From contig NZ_JASLGT010000027.1 of assembly GCF_030150205.1 (NCBI RefSeq), forward strand, positions 247,419 to 311,418: a DNA stretch of 64,000 bases, given 5' to 3'. The stretch comes from Niabella sp. (lineage in GTDB: Bacteria; Bacteroidota; Bacteroidia; Chitinophagales; Chitinophagaceae). This document shows, piece after piece, positions 34,551-42,240 of the stretch (positions are counted from its first letter, which is position 1; every line of letters starts with the position of its first letter). A program made the position numbers and the translations under genes. The notes under the pieces are model-generated. The model was given only the letters and a program-made list of their open reading frames with translations. It did not search any database and had not been told where the DNA came from.

Positions 34551-36395
34551 TTACAAATAGTTTTCTATTTCTTCGATCAGTTCCTGCTTGGTAATAGGAA
34601 CGCCCATAATTTTATGGTATCCTTTTGCATCAATGAGGAATTGGTCGCGGATGATCTTTATCAGCTGGCCGTTGTTGATTTCCGGGATCAGTACGGTTTT
34701 AAAGCGCCGCAGCAGCTCACCCAGGTTTTTGGGAAAGGGCCTTAAATGCCGGAGATGCGCATGGCTCACCGATTTTCCGCGGGCCTGTAATTCCAGGACG
34801 GCGGATTTGATCACCCCATAGGTAGATCCCCAGCCCAATACCAATACATCCCCTTCCGATTTTCCCGTATCGATTTTCTGCTCCGGAATGAATTCGGCGA
34901 TCTTGTCTACTTTTTCCTGGCGGACCTTTACCATCTGCTGGTGGTTGGCCGGGTCGTAACTGATATTACCGGTAATATTCTGTTTTTCGATACCGCCAAT
35001 GCGATGTTCCAGGCCTTTTGTACCGGGCACTACCCAGGGCCGCACCAGGTTCTCATCCCGGATATACGGCTGAAATTTATCTTCATGATGTCCCAGCTCC
35101 GTTTTAAACTTCACATGAATGGGATGCAGGGAGGCTTCAGTTGGAAATTTCCAGGGTTCTGCTCCGTTCGCAATGTACCCGTCGCTTAAAAGGATCACCG
35201 GTACCATATGTTGTACGCTGATCTTTACCGCTTCATAAACCGCATCAAAACAATCTGCCGGGGAAGCGGCCGCGATCACGGGCATCGGGCACTCGCCGTT
35301 ACGGCCATAATAGGCCTGTAACAGATCCGATTGTTCGGTTTTTGTGGGCAGCCCGGTAGAAGGTCCTCCACGTTGTACATCAATAATCAGCAGCGGGATC
35401 TCCAGCATTACCGCCAGTCCCATGGCCTCCGTTTTTAAGGCCATACCCGGTCCGGATGTAGTGGTTACCCCCAATGATCCGCCATAAGAAGCACCAATGG
35501 CAGCGCTGATAGCGGCAATTTCATCCTCCGCCTGGTAGGTGCGGATGCCAAAATTCTTATACCGGCTCAGTTCATGTAAAATATCTGAGGCCGGTGTAAT
35601 GGGATAGGTACCCAGGAACATGGGTAAACCGCTTTTTTGCGATGCGGCAACCAGTCCCAGCGCCAGCGCCTGGTTTCCCATAATGGAACGATACGTTCCG
35701 GGCTCCATACGCGCCTTTTCTACTTTATATGTGGTGGTAAACGCTTCCGTGGTGTCGCCGTAATTATACCCCGCCTGCAATACTTTAATATTACTATCCA
35801 GGATTTCAGGGCGTTTTTCAAACTTCTCCTTCAGAAAGTTAATCGAACTTTCCATATCCCGGTCGTACATCCAGTATAAAAAGCCCAGCACAAACATATT
35901 TTTGGCCCGGTCTTTTTCCTTGGTGCCCATGGTAAATTCCTTCAGCGCCTCGCGGGTCATTTTGGTTACATCCATCTTAATGACCTCGTAATTCTGCAGG
36001 CTGTCATCCGCAATCGGGTTCTCCCCGTCCGGATAATTGGCCAGCCGCAGGTTTTTAGCGTCAAATCCATCGGTATTTACAATGATCTTTCCCCCTTTCT
36101 TCAGGGTAGCGAGATTGGCCTTTAATGCTGCTGCATTCATCGCCACCAGCACATCATAGTTGTCACCGGGTGTGTAAATGCTATCCGATGAAAACCGGAG
36201 CTGATAGCCGCTTACGCCGGGAAGGGTCCCTAACGGAGCCCGTATTTCTGCGGGAAAATCGGGAAATGTAGAAAGATCATTCCCTAATAAAGCTGTATTA
36301 TTGGTAAACTGCGTTCCGGTTAATTGCATACCATCGCCACTGTCTCCTGCAAACTTGATGACTACATCCTGTAGCACCTCCTGATTTCGAACCAT
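34551..36395 (-). CDS. korA: 2-oxoacid (2-oxoglutarate) ferredoxin oxidoreductase, fused gamma-alpha subunit
   Basis: A 614-aa protein. The N-terminal gamma domain (KFAGDSGDGMQLTGTQF, to about 190) is fused to the alpha/pyrimidine-binding domain (FLGTYPITPASDIL, QAEDEIAAISAAIGASYGG, TTSGPGMALK, QRGGPSTGLPTKTEQSDLL). It converts 2-oxoglutarate to succinyl-CoA with ferredoxin. The ThDP/Fe-S beta subunit (korB), needed for activity, is not adjacent on either side. The frame is open to 36425, but ATG at 36395 fits the family. Two TAnnTTTG boxes lie directly upstream. Confidence 0.9.
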   Translation of the reverse strand: MVRNQEVLQDVVIKFAGDSGDGMQLTGTQFTNNTALLGNDLSTFPDFPAEIRAPLGTLPGVSGYQLRFSSDSIYTPGDNYDVLVAMNAAALKANLATLKKGGKIIVNTDGFDAKNLRLANYPDGENPIADDSLQNYEVIKMDVTKMTREALKEFTMGTKEKDRAKNMFVLGFLYWMYDRDMESSINFLKEKFEKRPEILDSNIKVLQAGYNYGDTTEAFTTTYKVEKARMEPGTYRSIMGNQALALGLVAASQKSGLPMFLGTYPITPASDILHELSRYKNFGIRTYQAEDEIAAISAAIGASYGGSLGVTTTSGPGMALKTEAMGLAVMLEIPLLIIDVQRGGPSTGLPTKTEQSDLLQAYYGRNGECPMPVIAAASPADCFDAVYEAVKISVQHMVPVILLSDGYIANGAEPWKFPTEASLHPIHVKFKTELGHHEDKFQPYIRDENLVRPWVVPGTKGLEHRIGGIEKQNITGNISYDPANHQQMVKVRQEKVDKIAEFIPEQKIDTGKSEGDVLVLGWGSTYGVIKSAVLELQARGKSVSHAHLRHLRPFPKNLGELLRRFKTVLIPEINNGQLIKIIRDQFLIDAKGYHKIMGVPITKQELIEEIENYL

Positions 36396-36397
36396 AT

Positions 36398-36425
36398 CAA
36401 AAATAATTGGGATGCAAAGGTACAA
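36398..36425 (-). promoter_or_regulatory. korA promoter region with two -7 type boxes
   Basis: On the minus strand TATTTTTG (36398-36405) has a TTG 17 bases upstream (36423-36425) but ends two bases before the ATG. A second box, TACCTTTG (36415-36422), would give a leader of about 14 bases and is the more comfortable choice for translation. Confidence 0.5.
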
Positions 36426-36467
36426 CAGTTATCGGGAGCTTCTACCACGAATTTGTAAAATGACGGA

Positions 36468-36613
36468 GCCCGGGAGCTTTCAGCAGGTAGTGATCGGCTT
36501 TCAGCCGTCAGCTTAATTAGCCATCAATATGAAGCTTCCAAGGCTACGAGCTGAAGACTGATAACTGATAACTGAATCTGATAGCTGAGGGCTAAAGGCT
36601 GACAGCTGTATTC
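36468..36613 (-). repeat. Long heptad array, TCAGCTN class, after the ridA stop
   Basis: Read on the minus strand from the ridA stop in 7-base steps: TAGGAAT, ACAGCTG, TCAGCCT, TTAGCCC, TCAGCTA, then TCAGTTA, TCAGTTA, TCAGTCT, TCAGCTC. In its second half the orientation flips to GCTGACG, GCTGAAA units, so the array could fold back on itself. It reaches toward the korA promoter. Confidence 0.8.
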
Positions 36614-36994
36614 CTACCGTACTGCGATCATGCTGATCTCTACATTCACAAACTTGGGGAGCGCCGCCACCTGAACCGTTTCGCGGGCTGGAAAATCGAT
36701 CGTAAAATATTGACCATAAACACTATTGATCTCTGCAAAACGGTGCATATCCGTGATAAAAATGGTCGATTTGATCACGTTGGAAAAATTCAGCCCGGCC
36801 GCTGCCAGGATGGCTTCCAGGTTGCGCATACATTGGTGTGTTTCTTCTTCCAGACTGCCGTTATTCAGCCCGCCGGTTTGAGGATCAATGCATACCTGGC
36901 CCGAAATATATAAGGTGTCACCTGCCAGTACGGCCTGGTTATAGGGGCCAATGGGGGCCGGGGCTTTATCGGTGGTAATGATTTTCTTTTCCAT
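36614..36994 (-). CDS. ridA: RidA/YjgF family enamine/imine deaminase
   Basis: A 126-aa protein from ATG at 36994 (MEKKIITTDKAPAPIGPYNQAV); the longer open frame to 37039 is not conserved-looking. Motifs: GDTLYISGQV, and PARETVQVAALPKFVNVEISMIAV containing the substrate-carboxylate-binding Arg of RidA. It hydrolyses reactive 2-aminoacrylate and other imines made by PLP enzymes, in the cytoplasm, as a trimer. Divergent from tsaB. Confidence 0.93.
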   Translation of the reverse strand: MEKKIITTDKAPAPIGPYNQAVLAGDTLYISGQVCIDPQTGGLNNGSLEEETHQCMRNLEAILAAAGLNFSNVIKSTIFITDMHRFAEINSVYGQYFTIDFPARETVQVAALPKFVNVEISMIAVR

Positions 36995-37055
36995 ATAAAT
37001 GATTTGAAAACGAATATAGTTTGAATGGATTGCATGCACAAAAAGCTGTTTGTGT

Positions 37056-37063
37056 TATTTTTG
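37056..37063 (+). promoter_or_regulatory. -7 type box abutting the tsaB start
   Basis: TATTTTTG, exact TAnnTTTG, ends four bases before the ATG at 37068; a TTG lies 23 bases upstream (37030-37032). If real, the tsaB transcript is leaderless or nearly so. Confidence 0.45.
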
Positions 37064-37067
37064 TGGA

Positions 37068-37730
37068 ATGGCGTTGTTTTTAAATATAGATACCGCGGTG
37101 GATTATGCATCAATCTGCATATCGGACGATGAGGAAATAATAGCTTATACAGAAAACGCCGCTACTACCGCCCATGCTTCCTGGATTGGCAATGCCATCC
37201 GGGATCTTTTTGCATCTAACAATATATTAATGAATAAGTTAGATGCCATCTCCGTCAGCAATGGCCCGGGTTCTTATACCGGGCTCCGGATCGGTTTGGC
37301 CACTGCAAAAGGATTGTGTTTTGCGCTTCATAAACCCCTTATTTGCCTGAGCACCCTGGAAATAATGGCCAACGCCGTAAAAGAAACGCCGGCAGACCTG
37401 ATTTGCCCGGCTATCGACGCGCGCAGGATGGAAATTTATACCGCCGTGTACAAAAAAGATTTAACAATCGTTCGGCCCCCGGAGGCCCTGATTGTGAACG
37501 AACACAGTTTTGAAGACCTGCTGGCAAGCTACCAGGTGCTGTTTACCGGTAATGCGGCAGAAAAATTACAGACCACCATAAAACATTCAAATGCAATCTT
37601 TAGCAACACCCGTTACCGTGCAGCAGATATGCCTTTTTTAACGATTAAGCACTACCGGGAAAATCAGTTTGCCGATCTTTCATACGTTGAACCGTTCTAT
37701 TTAAAGGCGGTATATTTTAACAAAAATTAA
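37068..37730 (+). CDS. tsaB: tRNA threonylcarbamoyladenosine biosynthesis protein TsaB
   Basis: A 220-aa ASKHA-fold protein from ATG 37068 (MALFLNIDTAVDYASICI). Conserved SVSNGPGSYTGLRIGLATAKGL motif (as SVSNGPGSYTG and RIGLATAKGL) and CPAIDARRMEIYTA are TsaB hallmarks. It is a non-catalytic partner of TsaD in making t6A37 in ANN-decoding tRNAs. The first in-frame Met, at 37050, would lie within the promoter-like box, which favours 37068. Followed by a regulator gene with its own box. Confidence 0.94.
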   Translation: MALFLNIDTAVDYASICISDDEEIIAYTENAATTAHASWIGNAIRDLFASNNILMNKLDAISVSNGPGSYTGLRIGLATAKGLCFALHKPLICLSTLEIMANAVKETPADLICPAIDARRMEIYTAVYKKDLTIVRPPEALIVNEHSFEDLLASYQVLFTGNAAEKLQTTIKHSNAIFSNTRYRAADMPFLTIKHYRENQFADLSYVEPFYLKAVYFNKN

Positions 37731-37791
37731 ATTACGGAAATTTATATACGATTTTAGTACCAGCAAATATCAAATAATTTAAATGGATGTA

Positions 37792-37799
37792 TAACTTTG
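37792..37799 (+). promoter_or_regulatory. -7 type box for the winged-helix regulator
   Basis: TAACTTTG, an exact match. It places the transcript start near 37805 and so rules against the in-frame ATG at 37787 and supports ATG at 37835. Confidence 0.5.
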
Positions 37800-37834
37800 T
37801 TGGCCATTCAAATAAACTCTATTTATACAGAACA

Positions 37835-38173
37835 ATGAGCAATTACCAGATTTCTTTTACGTTAAAAAAAGAAAACAGTAGCCACATCACTGTTGATACT
37901 CTCAATGTAAAAAAAGCCGCCTTGATCCTGAGAGCCTTTAACCACAAATTGCGACAGCAAATTCTGAAGCTGATCGACACCCAGGACAAAATTACCGTTA
38001 CTGAGATTTACGTAAAATTACGTATCGAACAGTCGGTAGCCTCACAACACCTTGCGATTCTCCGCAAGGCCGAATTTGTAAATACAGAGCGCGATGGAAA
38101 ATTCATCTATTACACGGTAAATACCGATCGTATGAAGGATTTAAACCGCTTTGTGTCCGATCTTCTTGGTTAA
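37835..38173 (+). CDS. ArsR-like winged helix-turn-helix transcriptional regulator
   Basis: A 112-aa protein from ATG 37835 (MSNYQISFTLKKENS). The winged helix spans about 24-95: LRAFNHKLRQQILKLI, VTEIYVKLRIEQSVASQHLAILRKAEFV as recognition region, then the GKFIYYTVN wing. It contains no Cys at all, so it cannot use the metal or persulfide thiol sites of classical ArsR sensors. It is followed by a terminator and then a double-rhodanese gene; a role in controlling neighbours is only a guess. Confidence 0.88.
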   Translation: MSNYQISFTLKKENSSHITVDTLNVKKAALILRAFNHKLRQQILKLIDTQDKITVTEIYVKLRIEQSVASQHLAILRKAEFVNTERDGKFIYYTVNTDRMKDLNRFVSDLLG

Positions 38174-38199
38174 GATGTAAGGCCTTTAAAGATCTTTTC

Positions 38200-38235
38200 A
38201 AGTACCCTCTTTTTATAAGAGCGGTACTTTTTTTT
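38200..38235 (+). terminator. Intrinsic terminator after the winged-helix regulator
   Basis: AAGTACC-CTCTT pairs with AAGAG-C-GGTACTT (12 bp with one bulged C) around a short T/A loop, followed by eight T residues. It separates the regulator from the rhodanese promoter. Confidence 0.85.
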
Positions 38236-38240
38236 ACCCA

Positions 38241-38248
38241 TAACTTTG
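38241..38248 (+). promoter_or_regulatory. -7 type box for the double-rhodanese gene
   Basis: TAACTTTG, exact match, right after the upstream terminator. It overlaps the longer possible start (38246), so ATG at 38273 is the likely start with a leader of about 18 bases. Confidence 0.5.
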
Positions 38249-38272
38249 CGGCTGTTTAAACAGATTGAAGAA

Positions 38273-38920
38273 ATGAACACATTAGCGTTGAACGATTTTT
38301 TACAAATGGCCGAAAACGGCCCGGTGATCCTGGATACGAGGGCTACCGAATTATTTAAGGTTGGGTTTATTCCGGGAAGCATTCATGTGCCGTTTGGCGC
38401 CAAACAGTTTGAAGAGTGGGCTACCGCAGTGCTGGACAAAGCCACACCGGTACTGCTCGTAGCTGAAGAAGACACAGCCGCACAGGCTGCAGAACAACTA
38501 CAGCGACTGGGCTATAACGTTGCAGGAAACCTCGAAGGTGGATTTACCAGCTATGCCAATGCCGGCAATCCCCTGGATATGATCATTGATGTAGAGTCCG
38601 ATGAACTGATGATGGACATTCCCTTTGATGAGCACCTGATCGTTATGGACGTTCGCAAACCCATCGAATTTGCGGAAGGGCATCTCAAAGACGCCGTGAA
38701 CCTGCCGTTGGGCGAGCTCAATGATCCCCTGCGCACTTCTGCCATCGAAGACAAGGACAATCTCTACCTGCATTGCGGGGGTGGCACACGCAGTGTGATT
38801 GCGGCATCTGTTTTAAAAAGACAGGGGCTGCACAACCTCCGGAATGTGGCCGGGGGCTGGAAAAAGATCAAGGAAGAACCCCGGGCCCAGATCGTAAAGG
38901 AACCGGGAATGCTGAATTAG
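38273..38920 (+). CDS. Tandem rhodanese-domain protein (sulfurtransferase)
   Basis: A 215-aa protein from ATG 38273. Two rhodanese modules: about 1-105 (PVILDTRATELFKVGFIPGSIHVPF) and about 115-205 (IVMDVRKPIEFAEGHLKDAVNLPLG as consecutive pieces). Only the second has the active-site Cys (LYLHCGGGTRS); the equivalent loop in the first is LLVAEEDTA, so it is inactive. This resembles the C-terminal part of metallo-beta-lactamase/rhodanese fusions of persulfide metabolism but lacks the hydrolase part. Probably moves sulfane sulfur in the cytoplasm. Confidence 0.88.
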   Translation: MNTLALNDFLQMAENGPVILDTRATELFKVGFIPGSIHVPFGAKQFEEWATAVLDKATPVLLVAEEDTAAQAAEQLQRLGYNVAGNLEGGFTSYANAGNPLDMIIDVESDELMMDIPFDEHLIVMDVRKPIEFAEGHLKDAVNLPLGELNDPLRTSAIEDKDNLYLHCGGGTRSVIAASVLKRQGLHNLRNVAGGWKKIKEEPRAQIVKEPGMLN

Positions 38921-39005
38921 AAAGAGAGTAAATGGTTGATGGATCGGGGTTCATGGATAAAAGGAATGATTATGAACGATGAACCATTTACCATGAACTA
39001 TGAAC
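38921..39005 (+). repeat. Heptad array, ATGAACY class, after the rhodanese stop
   Basis: Units after the stop run GTAAATG, GTTGATG, GATCGGG, GTTCATG, GATAAAA and then, in the reverse sense, ATGAACG, ATGAACC, ATTTACC, ATGAACT, ATGAACA. The halves are roughly complementary (GGTTCATGG against CCATGAAC). No gene fits in this gap. Confidence 0.65.
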
Positions 39006-39072
39006 AATTTTACCTAATTTTATAGCCTCGATTGCCTGGTTACAGGCATATTTTTTTTAAACCAACGGTATA

Positions 39073-40221
39073 ATGAATTTATTTGATGTTTACCCCTTGA
39101 ACGATGTTACTATTGTAAAAGCGAAAGGGTCGTATGTTTGGGATGACCAGGGCAACCAGTACCTGGATCTTTATGGCGGACACGCCGTTATCAGTATCGG
39201 ACACACACATCCGCACTGGGTAAAACGAATTGAGGAGCAGCTGGAAAAGATCGCATTCTATTCCAACTCCATCCGGATACCGTTGCAACAGGAGCTGGCA
39301 AAAAAACTGGGTGAGGTTTCCGGCAAGGAAGATTATCAGCTGTTTCTCTGCAACTCGGGTGCTGAAGCAAATGAAAATGCTTTAAAGCTGGCGTCTTTCT
39401 ACAATGGCCGCAAAAAGATCATCGCCTTTAATAAGGCCTTCCATGGAAGAACCTCCCTGGCTGTGGCTGCTACCGATAATAAAAATATCGTAGCCCCCGT
39501 AAACGAAACCGACAACGTCGTATTTCTTCCTTTTAATGATGAAGACGCATTGGAAGCATATTTCGACAAACATGGCAAAGAAGTATCTTCTGTGATCATC
39601 GAAGGGATCCAGGGTGTGGGCGGCATTAATGTAGCCAGCGAATCCTTTTTAAAACTGATCCGGGCCCTGTGTACCAAATACGGTGCCTTATATATTGCAG
39701 ATAGCGTGCAATGTGGTTATGGACGTACCGGGAAATTCTTCAGCCATGATTTTGGAGGGGTCAATGCCGACATCTACACGATGGCAAAGGGTATGGGGAA
39801 CGGTTTTCCTGTAGCCGGTATCATCATTGCCCCACATATTCAGCCCAGGCATTTTCAACTGGGTACCACATTCGGTGGCAACCACCTGGCCTGTGCAGCA
39901 GCATTGGCCGTACTGGAAGTGATCCGCGAAGAAAAACTGATGGGCAATGCCGTAATGGTAGGTAAATACCTGCGCGAAGAGCTGGCGGCACTGCCGGAAA
40001 TCAATAATGTAAGAGGACGTGGTCTGATGATTGGCTTCGATGTTCCCAGTGAGCTCGGTGCCCTGAAAAAGAACCTGCTGAACAATCATAAAATATTTAC
40101 CGGAGAGGCCAAACCCAATGTGATCCGGCTGCTGCCTTCTTTAGCTTTAAAGAAAAAAGACGCCGAGGAATTCATTGAGGCCATCAAAGAGGAGATTGCG
40201 GCGCTGCATGCCACGGTGTGA
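39073..40221 (+). CDS. argD: Acetylornithine (or succinylornithine) aminotransferase
   Basis: A 382-aa class III PLP aminotransferase. Motifs: GGHAVISIGHTHPHWV, LCNSGAEANENALKLA, FHGRTSLA, IADSVQCGYGRTG with the PLP Asp210, and TMAKGMGNG with the PLP Lys239. It makes N-acylornithine from N-acylglutamate semialdehyde in arginine synthesis. First gene of an arg cluster; argC and argG are not in the window. A 153-base gap then leads to the BRO-N gene. Confidence 0.93.
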   Translation: MNLFDVYPLNDVTIVKAKGSYVWDDQGNQYLDLYGGHAVISIGHTHPHWVKRIEEQLEKIAFYSNSIRIPLQQELAKKLGEVSGKEDYQLFLCNSGAEANENALKLASFYNGRKKIIAFNKAFHGRTSLAVAATDNKNIVAPVNETDNVVFLPFNDEDALEAYFDKHGKEVSSVIIEGIQGVGGINVASESFLKLIRALCTKYGALYIADSVQCGYGRTGKFFSHDFGGVNADIYTMAKGMGNGFPVAGIIIAPHIQPRHFQLGTTFGGNHLACAAALAVLEVIREEKLMGNAVMVGKYLREELAALPEINNVRGRGLMIGFDVPSELGALKKNLLNNHKIFTGEAKPNVIRLLPSLALKKKDAEEFIEAIKEEIAALHATV

Positions 40222-40374
40222 TAAAGGTTTTGTGCAAAAGACGGGTACAAACAACAAAAGATCATTGCTGCGTTGCCCACAACAACTGTAATGCAAATAT
40301 ATACTGACGATACCGGCAAAGCCGGGAATTTGCTGCAAAAAAGCAAGTATTGTTTTACCTTAAAATGCTAACTT

Positions 40375-41208
40375 ATGAAAAAAGAAACCACCATCCAGGT
40401 CTTTGAACAAAAGCAGGTGCGCTCCGTTTGGAACGAGGAACAGGAAAAATGGTATTTTTCCATCGTGGACGTTGTTGAAGTTTTAACAGAAAGTCCAAAC
40501 CCCCGGAAATACTGGAGTGTTTTGAAATTGCGGTTAAAAAAAGAAGGAAGTGAGTTGGCTACAAATTGTAGTCAACTGAAACTGGAATCTTCAGATGGAA
40601 AGTTTTACAATACAGACGTTGCCGATACCGAACAATTGTTTCGTCTTATTCAATCGATCCCCTCCAAAAAAGCAGAGCCGCTCAAGCTTTGGCTGGCAAA
40701 AGCGGGCCGGGAACGTATCGATGAAATAGAAGATCCCGAAATTGGCATCGACCGGCTAATGGAAACCTACCTCAGGAAAGGATATAGTAAGGAATGGATC
40801 AACCAACGTTTAAAAAGCATTGAAGTAAGGAAAGAGCTAACCGATGAGTGGGAGCAGCGCGGCGTAAAAAAAGGACAGGAATTTGCGATCCTTACAGATG
40901 AGATCACCAAAGCCTGGGCAGGTCACTCCGTAAGAGAATACAAGCAGCTGAAAGGGCTAAAAAAGGAGAGCCTCCGGGATAATATGACCAATCTGGAGCT
41001 GGTGCTGAATATGCTGGCAGAAGCCACTACAACAGAGATCAGCAAAGAAAAAAAGCCTGTCGATTTCCAGGGCAGCAAGCAAATAGCGCGTGAAGGAGGT
41101 ACCATTGCCGGCAATACCCGCAAACAAATTGAAGAAAAAACCGGGAAAAAAATAGTAACAGGTGCAACAGCCCGGAAACAATTAACGAACAAAAAAAACA
41201 AGAACTGA
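40375..41208 (+). CDS. BRO-N domain (phage antirepressor-like) protein inside the arg cluster
   Basis: A 277-aa protein. The N-terminal BRO-N domain covers about 8-110 (IQVFEQKQVRSVWNEEQEKW, YFSIVDVVEVLTESPNPRKYW, LFRLIQSIPSKKAEPLKLWL). The middle has a helical ERIDEIEDPEIGIDRLMETYLRKGYSKEWI segment (in shorter pieces) and the C-terminus is Lys-rich. BRO-N proteins bind DNA in phages and viruses, but this gene is an orphan. Its stop is nine bases before the carbamoyltransferase start, so it is probably transcribed with the arg genes. Confidence 0.85.
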   Translation: MKKETTIQVFEQKQVRSVWNEEQEKWYFSIVDVVEVLTESPNPRKYWSVLKLRLKKEGSELATNCSQLKLESSDGKFYNTDVADTEQLFRLIQSIPSKKAEPLKLWLAKAGRERIDEIEDPEIGIDRLMETYLRKGYSKEWINQRLKSIEVRKELTDEWEQRGVKKGQEFAILTDEITKAWAGHSVREYKQLKGLKKESLRDNMTNLELVLNMLAEATTTEISKEKKPVDFQGSKQIAREGGTIAGNTRKQIEEKTGKKIVTGATARKQLTNKKNKN

Positions 41209-41217
41209 TACCATACA

Positions 41218-42192
41218 ATGTCTCTTTTAAAAGCAAAAAACTTCATAAGCGCAAACGATGTAACGGACATCAATGCGCTGGTGTCAAAAGCACTGGATTA
41301 TAAAGCCAACCCGTTTAAAGACAAAACCCTGGGCACGGGTAAACGGATCGGCTGCCTTTTTTTAAACCCAAGTATGCGTACACGCCTGAGCACGCAAATT
41401 GCGGCACAGAACCTCGGCATGGAATCCATTGTCTTCAACGTAGGCTCTGAAGGCTGGAAACTGGAGTTTGAGGACGAAGCCATTATGAGCGGTTCTACGT
41501 CGGAGCATGTAAAAGATGCCGCACCCATTATGGGAAAGTATTTCGACATCCTGGCCATCCGCACCTTTCCTTCCCTAGCCAATAAGGAAGACGATTACAG
41601 TGAACTATACGTAAACCAGTTTATTAAATATTCCGGTATTCCGGTATTGAGCCTGGAAACGGCTACGCTGCATCCGCTCCAGAGCCTTACAGATGTCATT
41701 ACGATTAAAGAAACCTTCCAGGAAAAACGCAAACCCAAAGTAGTACTTACCTGGGCTCCCCATGTAAAACCACTGCCGCAATGCGTAGCCAACAGCTTTT
41801 CGCAATGGATGAACGCCTGGGGTGAGGTAGATTTTGTGGTAACCCATCCGGAAGACTATGAACTGGATCCGGCATTTACCGGCAATGCCACCATCCTGCA
41901 CAACCAGGATGAAGCGTTAAAAGACGCTGACTATGTATATGTGAAGAACTGGAGCACCTATACCGATTATGCCAAGATTTATAACAATGATCCTTCCTGG
42001 ATGCTGACGCTGGACAAGCTATCAGCTACCAATAACGCAAAAGTGATGCATTGCCTGCCGGTACGCAGAAATGTGGAGCTGAGCGATGAAGTGCTGGACA
42101 GTTCGCACAGCATTGTAACCCAGGAGGCCGGTAACCGTGTATGGGCCGCCCAGGCGGTGTTAAGCGAGTTACTGAGCCAACTCAATTCCTGA
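41218..42192 (+). CDS. N-acyl-L-ornithine carbamoyltransferase (probably N-succinylornithine)
   Basis: A 324-aa transcarbamylase. Carbamoyl-phosphate loop PSMRTR at 51-56, HPLQSLTD, TWAPHVKPLPQ and HCLPVRR near the C-terminus. The whole sequence follows the N-acylornithine group of Bacteroidota and Xanthomonas, not classical ArgF/OTC. In the substrate loop it reads GSTSEHV: Ser95 occupies the place (aligned from memory) where N-acetyl-specific enzymes have Glu and B. fragilis succinyl enzyme has Pro. Published mutants with Ser at this site prefer N-succinylornithine. It makes N-acylcitrulline. Followed after 48 bases by a nuclease gene. Confidence 0.92.
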   Translation: MSLLKAKNFISANDVTDINALVSKALDYKANPFKDKTLGTGKRIGCLFLNPSMRTRLSTQIAAQNLGMESIVFNVGSEGWKLEFEDEAIMSGSTSEHVKDAAPIMGKYFDILAIRTFPSLANKEDDYSELYVNQFIKYSGIPVLSLETATLHPLQSLTDVITIKETFQEKRKPKVVLTWAPHVKPLPQCVANSFSQWMNAWGEVDFVVTHPEDYELDPAFTGNATILHNQDEALKDADYVYVKNWSTYTDYAKIYNNDPSWMLTLDKLSATNNAKVMHCLPVRRNVELSDEVLDSSHSIVTQEAGNRVWAAQAVLSELLSQLNS

Positions 42193-42240
42193 CATTCAAA
42201 CCATAAAGTCTCTATAAGTTCTAATACATGTGATTGCCGC

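Noticed and set aside
40313..40325. CCGGC-aaa-GCCGG hairpin before the BRO-N gene
   Set aside because: Short common hairpin without a T run; a similar GGCAAAGCC also occurs near 62058, but two copies are not enough to call a repeat family.
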